Shown here: positions 51,525 through 60,016 of the stretch, in pieces
Layout of the letters: each line of letters opens with the position of its first letter
Position numbering within the stretch: the first letter of the stretch is position 1
DNA from: SIG299 sp964632165
GTDB lineage: Bacteria > Bacillota > Clostridia > Lachnospirales > Lachnospiraceae
DNA length: 64,000 nt
Direction of reading: 5' to 3'
Assembly (NCBI GenBank): GCA_964632165.1
Contig: CAZWCZ010000004.1
Span: forward strand, 14,007 to 78,006
Notes under the pieces: generated by a model
What the model was told of the DNA's origin: nothing
Seen by the model: the letters and a program-made list of their open reading frames with translations, nothing else
Databases searched by the model: none
Translations under genes and position numbers: made by a program

Positions 51525-51869
51525 GTGAATATTCGGAGAGGTGATATTTTTTATGCGGACCTGCGTCCGGTGGTCGGCTCGGAGCAGGGAGGGATCCGCC
51601 CGGTTCTTGTTGTACAGAACGACGTGGGAAATCGGCACAGCCCTACGGTCATCGTTGCGGCGATTACGTCCAAAATGCACAAAGCCAAGCTGCCGACGCA
51701 TATTGAATTATCAAAAAGATATGGAATTGAAAAAGATTCTGTGATATTATTAGAACAGGTGCGGACCATTGATAAATCAAGACTCCGCGAAAAGGTCTGT
51801 CACTTGGATCAGGAGATCCTGGTCAGTGTGAACAGAGCCTTAAAGATCAGTTTTGCACTGGATACATAA
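51525..51869 (+). CDS. MazF/EndoA-type mRNA interferase without adjacent antitoxin
   Basis: A 114-residue MazF-fold endoribonuclease very similar in layout to Bacillus EndoA (NdoA): MNIRRGDIFYADLRPVVGSE, RPVLVVQNDVGNRHSPTVIV, LPTHIELSK, SVILLEQVRTIDKSRL. EndoA cuts mRNA at UACAU. In Bacillus its antitoxin gene lies between alr and endoA. Here the 105-base gap has no ORF of suitable size, so the antitoxin is elsewhere or absent. GTG start 51525 follows GGAGCG about 9 bases upstream. It ends 43 bases before the CNNM-type gene. Confidence 0.9.
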   Translation: MNIRRGDIFYADLRPVVGSEQGGIRPVLVVQNDVGNRHSPTVIVAAITSKMHKAKLPTHIELSKRYGIEKDSVILLEQVRTIDKSRLREKVCHLDQEILVSVNRALKISFALDT

Positions 51870-51912
51870 GCGGTTGTTTCCAGTGCGGTTATTTACAAAA
51901 AGGAGAAAAAAC

Positions 51913-53262
51913 ATGGACGGTCTTCCCATACGTGGTATAATGTGGATAGTGATATGCATCGTGGTAAATGCGATCGCAGAGGCAATGGTAACGGCTTTTG
52001 AGAGTGTCAGTGAGCCGGGACTGGAAAAACGGGCAGAAGAGGGCGATGAAGCAGCAAAGCGGATATGGAATCTGAAAGAACATCATCGCCGTTATATAAC
52101 AGTGACGGATTACATCCGTATCCTTTCTTTTGCCGGAATGACGGTTGCTTATGCGCAGAGTGTTCTTCCAAAGCTGTACCTGCAGCTGGAAATTCTGACA
52201 AAACATACAGTTTTGGCAGGGGTGCTTGCGGCGGCGGTAACGGTACCGGCAGTCGTGGCGACAGAGATTTTTGCCATTAAGCTTCCGAAAAAACTTGCAT
52301 TTAAAAACGCAGATGCTTTTTCGGGACACACGGCAGGACTGCTCTGTTTTCTGATGAGCCTGTTTGCTCCGCTTGCGTGGTGCGCAGAAAAAATAACCGC
52401 GGGGATTTTGGCGGTATTTCATATCAGTAATTCAGATCAGGAAGAAACCGTAACCGAAGAAGAGCTGATCTTTAATGTGACCGAAGCACAGGAAAACGGT
52501 GTCATTGAGGCAGAAGAGGCAGAAATGATCCACAATATTTTTGCTTTTGATGCAAAAGAAGTAAAAGATATCATGACCCATCGAAAAAATATGATAGCGG
52601 TGGATGCACAGATGTCGTTGGAAGAAGCCATGAAATTTATGATGGAGGCGGCTTATTCAAGATTCCCGGTATATGAAGACACGGTGGAAAACATTATCGG
52701 GATCTTACATATGAAAGACGTTATGAGGCTGGCAGTCTCAGAAACACCGGAAAAAATGCGTCTGCGGAAAGTAAAGAGCATTGTTAAAAAACCGTATTTT
52801 ATTCCGGATACACAGAGTCTGGACGTTTTGTTCCATGCAATGCAAAAGAAAAAGATCCATATGGCAGTTGCCGTGGATGAATACGGACAGACGGCAGGAC
52901 TGGTAACAATGGAGGACATCCTGGAAGAGATCGTTGGTGATATCCAGGATGAGTATGATGCGGAAGAAGAAGGCATTCTGAAGGAAGAAAACGGAAGTTT
53001 CCTTGTAAAAGGGATAACGCTTCTGGAAGATCTGGAAGAAGCGCTGAATATGGAAATCGAAGAAGAAAATTTTGATACGGTAAACGGACTGATCGTATCG
53101 GAATTGAACCACATTCCGTCAGAAGAAGAAAGAGCAACTGTGTTTACACACGGACTGCAGATGGAAATATTGGAAGTAAAGAACAAAATGGTCACACTGG
53201 CAAGAGTGACAAAGGTTCCGGAGGAAAAAGCACCGGAGGAAGAAGCAGAAGAAGACCGGTAA
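51913..53262 (+). CDS. CNNM/HlyC-CorC family membrane protein (second copy)
   Basis: A 449-residue paralogue of the protein at 39.5-40.8 kb. It has an N-terminal membrane domain (about 5-175; this copy lacks the classic SSAETS opening and has an altered AIAEAMVTAFESV), two CBS domains (MTHRKNMIAVDA, AVAVDEYGQTAGLVTMEDI), a CorC/HlyC domain and an acidic Glu-rich tail. ATG 51913 follows AAAAAGGAG. Divalent-cation export is the family expectation. The weaker N-terminal motif suggests a diverged specificity. Confidence 0.88.
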   Translation: MDGLPIRGIMWIVICIVVNAIAEAMVTAFESVSEPGLEKRAEEGDEAAKRIWNLKEHHRRYITVTDYIRILSFAGMTVAYAQSVLPKLYLQLEILTKHTVLAGVLAAAVTVPAVVATEIFAIKLPKKLAFKNADAFSGHTAGLLCFLMSLFAPLAWCAEKITAGILAVFHISNSDQEETVTEEELIFNVTEAQENGVIEAEEAEMIHNIFAFDAKEVKDIMTHRKNMIAVDAQMSLEEAMKFMMEAAYSRFPVYEDTVENIIGILHMKDVMRLAVSETPEKMRLRKVKSIVKKPYFIPDTQSLDVLFHAMQKKKIHMAVAVDEYGQTAGLVTMEDILEEIVGDIQDEYDAEEEGILKEENGSFLVKGITLLEDLEEALNMEIEEENFDTVNGLIVSELNHIPSEEERATVFTHGLQMEILEVKNKMVTLARVTKVPEEKAPEEEAEEDR

Positions 53263-53287
53263 CGGAACTCAAGAAAGGTTGGATGGA

Positions 53288-54214
53288 ATGAACATATTGC
53301 ATGTCAGATACGCAGTTGCAGTAGCTGCTGCCGGCTCTTTAAATAAGGCATCAGAAGCTCTTTTGGTAGCACAGCCGAATATCAGTCGTTCCATCAAAGA
53401 GCTGGAGGCAGACCTTGGGATCACGATCTTTGAGCGTACTTCAAAGGGAATGTCGCTGACATTGGACGGAGAAGAATTTATCAGTTATGCCAAAGGGATC
53501 CTTGCCCAGATCGATCAGGTTGAAAAAATGTATAAGCATGGCGGAGAAAAGAAACAGAAATTTTCAATCTCCGTGCCGCGTGCGTGTTACATATCAGAAG
53601 CTTTTGTACAGTTTTCAAGGCAGTTGTCAGATCTTCCGACCGAACTTTTTTATAAAGAAACGAACTCTCAGAGGACAATCCATAACATTCTTCAGCATGA
53701 TTACCGGCTTGGGATCATACGGTATGCGGAAAACTATGACAGTCTGTTCAAAAACATGCTGAAAGAAAAAGAACTGCATGGGGAAATTGTGACGGAGTTT
53801 TCTTACCGTCTTCTGATGAGCAGAGATAATCCGCTGGCAAAGAAAACAGAGATTTCTTTTGAAGATCTGAAAGACAAAATAGAGGTGGCACATGCCGATC
53901 CTTATGTTCCGTCCCTGCCGTTTTCCAGAGTGGTAAAGGAGGAATTGCCGGATGATATCAGGCGAAGGATCTTTATCTTTGAGCGTGCCAGTCAGTTTGA
54001 TCTGCTTTCCGAAAATACGGATACCTTTATGTGGGTTTCACCGACACCCCGGAAAGTTTTGGAACGGTATGGACTGGTAGAGCGGGAGTGCGTGGAAAAC
54101 AAAAAAATATATAAGGACGTCCTGATCTACAGGGAAGGGTATCGGTTGAGCCGGCTGGATCATCTTTTTATAACCGAGCTGTGCAATGCAAAACGTAAAT
54201 ATATAAGCATGTAA
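53288..54214 (+). CDS. LysR-family transcriptional regulator
   Basis: A 308-residue regulator with an N-terminal winged helix-turn-helix (about 3-62; VAAAGSLNKASEALLVAQPN, RSIKELEADLGITIFERTSKG) and a C-terminal periplasmic-binding-like effector domain. ATG 53288 lies 10 bases after AGAAAGG; a TTG at 53279 is also in frame. It stands 203 bases before adhE in the same direction with no terminator between. It could act on adhE, but there is no divergent target typical of LysR proteins. Confidence 0.9.
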   Translation: MNILHVRYAVAVAAAGSLNKASEALLVAQPNISRSIKELEADLGITIFERTSKGMSLTLDGEEFISYAKGILAQIDQVEKMYKHGGEKKQKFSISVPRACYISEAFVQFSRQLSDLPTELFYKETNSQRTIHNILQHDYRLGIIRYAENYDSLFKNMLKEKELHGEIVTEFSYRLLMSRDNPLAKKTEISFEDLKDKIEVAHADPYVPSLPFSRVVKEELPDDIRRRIFIFERASQFDLLSENTDTFMWVSPTPRKVLERYGLVERECVENKKIYKDVLIYREGYRLSRLDHLFITELCNAKRKYISM

Positions 54215-54281
54215 CAAAAAAGGTATATCTGAAATGATAAGACCGATAGAACAAATTGAGAATATGCAAAATAGATAGAGA

Positions 54282-54299
54282 TTGTTAAAATAATAACGA
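54282..54299 (+). promoter_or_regulatory. Candidate Rex operator and extended -10 before adhE
   Basis: TTGTTAAAATAATAACGA matches the Rex consensus TTGTTAANNNNTTAACAA at 12 of 14 fixed positions. The left half is perfect, and it embeds TGT-TAAAAT (54283-54291), an extended -10 element. Binding of Rex would therefore block the promoter. Confidence 0.62.
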
Positions 54300-54416
54300 A
54301 GTTGGAAATCCGGGGCGAAGTCTGCCTGTCTCAGTTTGCAGGAGACAGGGAAAACCTTGCCGCGGTTCTCATGATAAACCAAGAACCAAATTGAACACAC
54401 AAAAATGGAGGAAACT
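54300..54416 (+). promoter_or_regulatory. Structured 5' leader of the adhE operon
   Basis: About 117 bases between the operator and the start codon contain two hairpins: an 8-bp stem at 54325-54332/54342-54349 (CCTGTCTC and its complement) and a 6-bp stem at 54364-54369/54382-54387 (GGTTCT/AGAACC). No T tract follows, so they are more likely mRNA-stabilising or translation-control structures than terminators. No known riboswitch class recognised. Confidence 0.45.
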
Positions 54417-57029
54417 ATGGAAAACAAGATTTATGACATTGTTGACAGCGTAGAAAAGCTGGAGGAAGCCATTGCCCGCACAAGAAAGGCACAGCAGGTA
54501 TTCGCAACCTACACACAGGAACAGGTAGACAAGATTTTTCTTGCTGCCGCATCTGCAGCAAATAAGGCAAGAATTCCGCTCGCAAAGATGGCAGTGGAAG
54601 AAACAGGCATGGGTGTTGTAGAAGATAAGGTAATCAAGAACAACTACGCAGCAGAATACATTTATAACGCATATAAGAATACAAAGACATGCGGCGTTAT
54701 AGAAGAAGATAAGGCATACGGCATAAAGAAGATCGCAGAACCGATCGGTCTGGTTGCAGCAGTTATCCCGACAACAAACCCGACGTCTACTGCAATCTTT
54801 AAGTGCCTGATCGCGTTAAAGACAAGAAATGCGATCATCATTTCCCCACATCCGCGTGCAAAGAATTCCACTATTGCAGCAGCAAAGCTTGTGTTGGAAG
54901 CAGCAGTGGCAGCAGGCGCTCCGGAAAATATCATTGACTGGATCGATGTTCCTAGCCTGGAACTGACCAATACCATCATGAAGGAAGCAGACATCATTCT
55001 TGCTACCGGCGGTCCTGGCATGGTAAAGGCAGCATATTCAAGCGGAAAGCCGGCACTTGGTGTAGGTGCAGGTAATACACCGGCGATCATTGATGACAGC
55101 GCAGACATTTTGCTTTCCGTAAACTCCATCATCCATTCCAAGACATTTGATAACGGTATGATCTGTGCTTCTGAACAGTCGGTTATCGTACTGGAAAGCA
55201 TTTATAAAGAAGTAAAGAAGGAATTTGCAAAGCGCGGATGCTACTTCTTGCAGGGCGACGAACTGGATAAGGTCAGAAAGACCATCATTATCAACGGCGC
55301 ATTAAATGCAAAGATCGTAGGACAGAAGGCAGCAAAGATTGCTGAGATTTCCGGCGTTACCGTTCCGGAAGAAACAAAGGTATTGATCGGTGAAGTTGAG
55401 AGCGTGGAACTTTCTGAAGAATTTGCACATGAAAAGCTTTCTCCGGTACTTGCAATGTATAAGGCAAAGACATTTGAAGACGCGATCCAGAAAGCAGAGC
55501 ATCTGGTAGCAGACGGCGGTTACGGTCATACTTCTTCCCTTTATGTAAACGAAGTAACAGAAAAGGCAAAGATTGATGAGTTTGCAGCACGCATGAAGAC
55601 CTGCAGAATTTTAGTAAATACACCTTCTTCTCAGGGTGGTATCGGTGACCTTTACAACTTTAAGTTAGCTCCGTCCTTAACACTTGGTTGTGGTTCCTGG
55701 GGCGGCAACTCCGTTTCCGAAAACGTTGGTGTAAAGCACCTGATTAACATTAAGACTGTAGCAGAAAGAAGGGAAAATATGTTGTGGTTCCGTGCACCGG
55801 AAAAGGTATATATCAAGAAGGGATGTCTGCCGGTAGCTCTTGATGAATTAAAGAACGTTATGGGTAAGAAGAGGGCATTCGTTGTAACAGACAGCTTCCT
55901 TTATCAGAACGGTTACACTAAGCCGATCACAGATAAGTTAGATGAGATGGGTATTGCACATACCACATTCTTTAACGTAGCTCCTGACCCGACACTTGGT
56001 TGTGCTAAGGAAGGTGCTGCACAGATGGCAGCTTTCAAACCGGATACCATTATCGCACTTGGCGGCGGTTCTGCAATGGATGCAGCAAAGATCATGTGGG
56101 TAATGTATGAGCATCCGGAAGCTGATTTCATGGATATGGCAATGCGCTTTATCGATATCCGTAAGCGTGTATATACGTTCCCTAAGATGGGCGAGAAGGC
56201 ATATTTCATTGCAATCCCTACCTCTGCAGGTACAGGTTCTGAAGTAACTCCGTTTGCAGTTATCACAGATGAAGCTACCGGCGTTAAGTATCCTCTTGCA
56301 GACTATGAATTACTTCCTGACATGGCGATCATCGATACAGATTTCCATATGTCGGCACCAAAGGGTCTGACTGCAGCATCCGGTATCGACGCTGTGACTC
56401 ACGCTCTGGAAGCGTATGCGGCAATGCTTGCAACAGATTATACTGATGGCCTTGCATTAAAGGCATTAAAAACTATTTTTGAATATCTCCCACGTGCTTA
56501 TGACAACGGACAGACAGATGTAGAAGCAAGAGAAAAGATGGCAAATGCAGCTACTATGGCAGGTATGGCATTTGCAAATGCATTCCTTGGCGTATGTCAT
56601 TCCATGGCACATAAGTTAGGTGCTTTCCATCACCTGCCACACGGTGTTGCAAACGCACTTATGATTGAAGAGGTTCTTCGTTTCAATGCAGCAGAAGCAC
56701 CGGCTAAGATGGGTACTTTCTCTCAGTACGATCATCCTCACACACTCGCTCGTTATGCTGAGGTTGCTGATTACCTCGGAATTAAGGGTAAGAACGATAC
56801 AGAGAAGTTAGAAGGTCTTATTAAGGCAATCAATGACTTAAAGGCAAGAGTTGGTATCAAGGAGACGATTGCAGATTACAACGTAGATGAGAAGGTATTC
56901 CTTGAAACACTCGACGAGATGGTTGAACAGGCATTCGACGACCAGTGTACAGGTGCAAACCCAAGATATCCGCTGATGAGCGAGATCAAGCAGATGTACC
57001 TGAATGCATATTATGGGAAAAGAGCATAA
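54417..57029 (+). CDS. adhE: Bifunctional acetaldehyde-CoA/alcohol dehydrogenase
   Basis: An 870-residue fusion enzyme that reduces acetyl-CoA to ethanol with two NADH. The N-terminal CoA-acylating aldehyde dehydrogenase domain (about 1-445) has catalytic Cys in FDNGMICASEQSV and GAGNTPAIIDDSAD. The iron alcohol dehydrogenase domain (about 450-870) has ALGGGSAMDAAKIMW, AIPTSAGTGSEVTPFAV and metal-ligand histidines in GVCHSMAHKLGAFHHLPHG. ATG 54417 lies 5 bases after GGAGG. Lys codons are strongly AAG-biased, unlike most genes in the window, which suggests very high expression. It heads the hydrogenase cluster behind a Rex-like site. Confidence 0.97.
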   Translation: MENKIYDIVDSVEKLEEAIARTRKAQQVFATYTQEQVDKIFLAAASAANKARIPLAKMAVEETGMGVVEDKVIKNNYAAEYIYNAYKNTKTCGVIEEDKAYGIKKIAEPIGLVAAVIPTTNPTSTAIFKCLIALKTRNAIIISPHPRAKNSTIAAAKLVLEAAVAAGAPENIIDWIDVPSLELTNTIMKEADIILATGGPGMVKAAYSSGKPALGVGAGNTPAIIDDSADILLSVNSIIHSKTFDNGMICASEQSVIVLESIYKEVKKEFAKRGCYFLQGDELDKVRKTIIINGALNAKIVGQKAAKIAEISGVTVPEETKVLIGEVESVELSEEFAHEKLSPVLAMYKAKTFEDAIQKAEHLVADGGYGHTSSLYVNEVTEKAKIDEFAARMKTCRILVNTPSSQGGIGDLYNFKLAPSLTLGCGSWGGNSVSENVGVKHLINIKTVAERRENMLWFRAPEKVYIKKGCLPVALDELKNVMGKKRAFVVTDSFLYQNGYTKPITDKLDEMGIAHTTFFNVAPDPTLGCAKEGAAQMAAFKPDTIIALGGGSAMDAAKIMWVMYEHPEADFMDMAMRFIDIRKRVYTFPKMGEKAYFIAIPTSAGTGSEVTPFAVITDEATGVKYPLADYELLPDMAIIDTDFHMSAPKGLTAASGIDAVTHALEAYAAMLATDYTDGLALKALKTIFEYLPRAYDNGQTDVEAREKMANAATMAGMAFANAFLGVCHSMAHKLGAFHHLPHGVANALMIEEVLRFNAAEAPAKMGTFSQYDHPHTLARYAEVADYLGIKGKNDTEKLEGLIKAINDLKARVGIKETIADYNVDEKVFLETLDEMVEQAFDDQCTGANPRYPLMSEIKQMYLNAYYGKRA

Positions 57030-57046
57030 GAAAAGGGGGAACTGAC

Positions 57047-57796
57047 ATGAATTTGGAAAGAGTAATTGCAGTAAGAAATAACAAGACGATTTATCGTGAC
57101 GGCGATAAGTGTATCAAGGTTTTTGATGAAAACTATTCCAAAGCAGATGTTTTAAACGAAGCACTGAACCAGGCAAGGATCGAAGAGACCGGTCTGAACA
57201 TACCAAAGGTACTCGGTGTTACTATGGTAGACGGAAAATGGGCTATCGTAACAGAATACATCAAGGGTAAGACACTGGCTCAGCTGATGCAGGAAAATCC
57301 GGAAAAGAAGCAGGAATACATTGAATTTCTGGTTGACCTTCAGATGGAAGTGCAGTCAAAGACATGTCCTCTGCTGAACAAGTTAAAGGATAAAATGTCC
57401 CGCAAGATCAGCGTTTCCGAATTAGATGCTACTACACGTTATGACCTGCATACACGCTTAGAGGGTATGCCAAAGCATAACAAGGTATGCCATGGTGACT
57501 TCAACCCATCCAATGTTATCCTGACAGAAGATGGTGCGGCATATATCCTTGACTGGGCACATGCAACACAGGGAAATGCTTCCGCAGATGCCGCAAGAAC
57601 ATATCTGTTGTTCTGGCTGAACGGTGATATCGATGGCGCAAAATTCTACTTAGATACATTCTGCAAGAAGAGTGATACTGCAAAGCAGTATGTGCAGAAG
57701 TGGATGCCGATCGTAGCAGCTTCCCAGTCCGTAAAGGGAAATGAAAAGGAACGCGAGTTCTTACTTTCCTGGGTTGGAGTTGTAGATTACGAATAA
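57047..57796 (+). CDS. Phosphotransferase-fold (APH/choline-kinase-like) kinase of unknown substrate
   Basis: A 249-residue protein of the aminoglycoside/choline phosphotransferase fold. The catalytic loop HGDFNPSNVILT supplies Asp and Asn, and the metal Asp follows in AAYILDWAHAT. An N-lobe lysine is present in DKCIKVFDENYSK, with WAIVTEYIKGKTL as hinge. ATG 57047 follows AAAAGGGGGAA, 17 bases after adhE. It shares adhE's AAG-rich codon use, so it appears highly expressed with it. The substrate may be a small metabolite or a protein. Co-operonic placement with HydS and a PP2C phosphatase suggests a regulatory pairing; that is inference. Confidence 0.82.
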   Translation: MNLERVIAVRNNKTIYRDGDKCIKVFDENYSKADVLNEALNQARIEETGLNIPKVLGVTMVDGKWAIVTEYIKGKTLAQLMQENPEKKQEYIEFLVDLQMEVQSKTCPLLNKLKDKMSRKISVSELDATTRYDLHTRLEGMPKHNKVCHGDFNPSNVILTEDGAAYILDWAHATQGNASADAARTYLLFWLNGDIDGAKFYLDTFCKKSDTAKQYVQKWMPIVAASQSVKGNEKEREFLLSWVGVVDYE

Positions 57797-57824
57797 AACG
57801 GAAGAATACAAGGAGGAAAAAACA

Positions 57825-58064
57825 ATGAAGATCACAGTATGTATCGGAAGCTCCTGCCATATCAAGGGTTCCCGCCAGGTAGTAGAAGGTTTGCAGCGTC
57901 TTATCGCAGAAAACGATCTTGGTGATAAGGTAGAATTGGGTGGAACTTTCTGTATGGGTCAGTGTCAGAAAGGTGTCTGCGTTACGGTAGACAACGAACT
58001 CTTTTCTGTAACTCCGGATTCCGTAAACGAATTTTTTGAAAAGAACGTACTTGGAAAGGCATAA
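57825..58064 (+). CDS. Thioredoxin-like [2Fe-2S] ferredoxin (NuoE-type), copy 1
   Basis: A 79-residue stand-alone thioredoxin-fold ferredoxin. The [2Fe-2S] cysteines follow the NuoE pattern Cys6-x4-Cys11 (CIGSSC) and Cys43-x3-Cys47 (CMGQC), with an extra Cys52. Related domains sit in HydC/NuoE subunits and pass electrons from NAD(P)H or ferredoxin partners. It lies 28 bases after the kinase gene and 3 bases before a paralogue. It is a likely electron carrier for the hydrogenases downstream, or for sensing by HydS. Confidence 0.88.
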   Translation: MKITVCIGSSCHIKGSRQVVEGLQRLIAENDLGDKVELGGTFCMGQCQKGVCVTVDNELFSVTPDSVNEFFEKNVLGKA

Positions 58065-58067
58065 AAT

Positions 58068-58319
58068 ATGATCATTCAGATTTGTGTGGGCAGTTCCTGT
58101 CATTTAAAAGGATCCGCAGAAATCGTTGAACTTTTCCAAAAAGCAGTAGAAGAACATCATTTAGAAACTGAGGTTACACTTGCCGGGAGCTTTTGCATCG
58201 GCAAGTGTAACCGTATTGGCGTTACGGTACAGATCGATGATGAGATCTATACCGGACTGACCAAAGAAGACTTTAAGGAATTTTTCAACGAGAAGGTATT
58301 GGCTGTTGTAGGTAAATAA
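58068..58319 (+). CDS. Thioredoxin-like [2Fe-2S] ferredoxin (NuoE-type), copy 2
   Basis: An 83-residue paralogue of the preceding protein with the same cysteine spacing (Cys6, Cys11, Cys43, Cys47) but without the extra Cys52. The tandem pair has diverged to under half identity by eye, so it is an old duplication and the two copies probably have different partners. It begins 3 bases after copy 1 and lies 20 bases before hydS. Confidence 0.88.
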   Translation: MIIQICVGSSCHLKGSAEIVELFQKAVEEHHLETEVTLAGSFCIGKCNRIGVTVQIDDEIYTGLTKEDFKEFFNEKVLAVVGK

Positions 58320-58339
58320 AACAGAAAGGGACAAATGGG

Positions 58340-60016
58340 ATGGCTAATTGTCTTACTTTGAAAAAATCAAATTGTAAAAACTGTTATAAGTGTATCAGAC
58401 ACTGTCCGGTAAAGGCAATTAAGTTCTCAGGTAATCAGGCACAGATTATCGGAAACGAGTGTATCCTTTGCGGTCAGTGTTTTGTTGTCTGTCCGCAGAA
58501 TGCAAGAGAGATCGTGCAGGAAACGGAAAAGGCAAAAGTGTTGATTCAGAGCGGTGTACCGGTGTATGTCAGCCTGGCTCCTTCTTTTGTGGCAAATTAT
58601 GATGGTGTCGGGATCGGAGCGATGCGGGAAGCACTGCAGAAACTGGGATTTGCAGATGTAGAAGAAACTGCCATTGGGGCTACCATGGTAAAAAATGAAT
58701 ATGAAAGAATGTTGCGGGAAGAACATAGGGATATTATTATCAGTTCCTGTTGTCATTCGGTCAATCTTCTGATTCAGAAATATTTTCCGGCATGTCTGGA
58801 ATATCTGGCGGATGTTATGTCGCCGATGCAGGCACACTGCCAGGAGATCAAACGGCGTCATCCGGGAGCAAAAACGGTATTTATCGGACCGTGTCTTGCA
58901 AAAAAAGATGAGGCAGAACATTATGCCGGAATTGTAGATGCGGTGCTTACTTTTGAAGAGCTGACAAATTGGCTGCAGGAAGAACAGATTGAGTTAAAGC
59001 AGGAAATGGACGCTACTCCGTCTTCAAGGGCACGTTTCTTTCCGACGACCGGCGGTGTTTTGAAGACAATGAGACAGGATATGCCGGGAATTACTTATAT
59101 GGCAGTTGACGGCGTAGCAAAATGTATGTCGGCATTGCATGACATTGAAAGCGGAAAAATACATAACTGTTTTATTGAAATGTCCGCATGTGAGGGCGGC
59201 TGTATCAACGGACCAATCATGGAAAAGGGAAACAGTATGCCGATCCGTGATTATATGGCAGTGGCAAATTATGCCGGCGAAAAGGATTTTGAGGTAGAAC
59301 AGCCGGCCCCGGTGCAGTTAAAGAAGCAGTTTGAGTATATTGAGCATAAACTTTCCATGCCAAGTGAAGCTGAAATCCAGAGTGTAATGCGGCAGATGGG
59401 GAAAAACGTAAAAGAACAGGAATTAAACTGTGGCTCCTGCGGTTATAATACCTGCCGTGAAAAAGCAATCGCGGTATGTCAGGGAAAAGCAGAAATTTCC
59501 ATGTGTCTGCCGTTCTTAAAGGACAAAGCAGAAAGCTTTTCGGATACGATCGTTAAGAATACGCCGAACGGTCTGATCGTTCTGAATGAAAACATGGAAG
59601 TACAGCAGATCAATGAAGCGGCAATAAAGCTGATGAACATCCGTTATGCTTCGGATGTCCTTGGCGAACAGGTGACCCGTATCATGGATCCGGGAGTTTT
59701 TATGACGGTATATCGTACCGGAAAAACCATTCATGATCAGAGAGTGTATCTGGCAGAATACAAGCGTTACGTTGAGCAGACTGTAATGCATGATAAAGAT
59801 TCTCATCTGATCATCGGCATTCTCAGAGATGTCACATATGAAGAAAATGAGAAAGAAAAGAAAGAAAAGATCAGCCGCCAGACAATGGAAGTTGCGGACA
59901 AGGTAGTAGATAAGCAGATGCGTATCGTACAGGAGATCGCTTCTTTGCTTGGTGAGACCGCAGCCGAAACTAAAATTGCACTTTCTAAACTGAAGGAGTC
60001 GATTGCAGATGAATGA
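58340..60016 (+). CDS. hydS: Sensory-type [FeFe] hydrogenase with PAS domain (HydS, group C)
   Basis: A 558-residue cytoplasmic protein. An N-terminal two-cluster ferredoxin domain (CKNCYKCIRHC at 12-22, CILCGQC at 41-47) leads to an H-cluster domain with L1 SSCC at 135-138, L2 GPCLAKK at 183-189 and L3 SACEGGC at 282-288. A small 4Fe-4S domain follows (Cys364, 367, 372 and nearby), then a PAS domain (about 400-500) and a helical tail. L1 lacks the Pro-x-Trp of catalytic enzymes, and PAS replaces an output partner site. This is the layout of group C putative H2 sensors. A phosphatase gene overlaps its stop, matching the phosphatase-linked branch. Confidence 0.88.
   Translation: MANCLTLKKSNCKNCYKCIRHCPVKAIKFSGNQAQIIGNECILCGQCFVVCPQNAREIVQETEKAKVLIQSGVPVYVSLAPSFVANYDGVGIGAMREALQKLGFADVEETAIGATMVKNEYERMLREEHRDIIISSCCHSVNLLIQKYFPACLEYLADVMSPMQAHCQEIKRRHPGAKTVFIGPCLAKKDEAEHYAGIVDAVLTFEELTNWLQEEQIELKQEMDATPSSRARFFPTTGGVLKTMRQDMPGITYMAVDGVAKCMSALHDIESGKIHNCFIEMSACEGGCINGPIMEKGNSMPIRDYMAVANYAGEKDFEVEQPAPVQLKKQFEYIEHKLSMPSEAEIQSVMRQMGKNVKEQELNCGSCGYNTCREKAIAVCQGKAEISMCLPFLKDKAESFSDTIVKNTPNGLIVLNENMEVQQINEAAIKLMNIRYASDVLGEQVTRIMDPGVFMTVYRTGKTIHDQRVYLAEYKRYVEQTVMHDKDSHLIIGILRDVTYEENEKEKKEKISRQTMEVADKVVDKQMRIVQEIASLLGETAAETKIALSKLKESIADE

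Noticed and set aside
53288..54214. LysR protein as the established regulator of adhE
   Set aside because: Adjacency alone; there is no divergent target, and a Rex-like site gives a better explanation for adhE.
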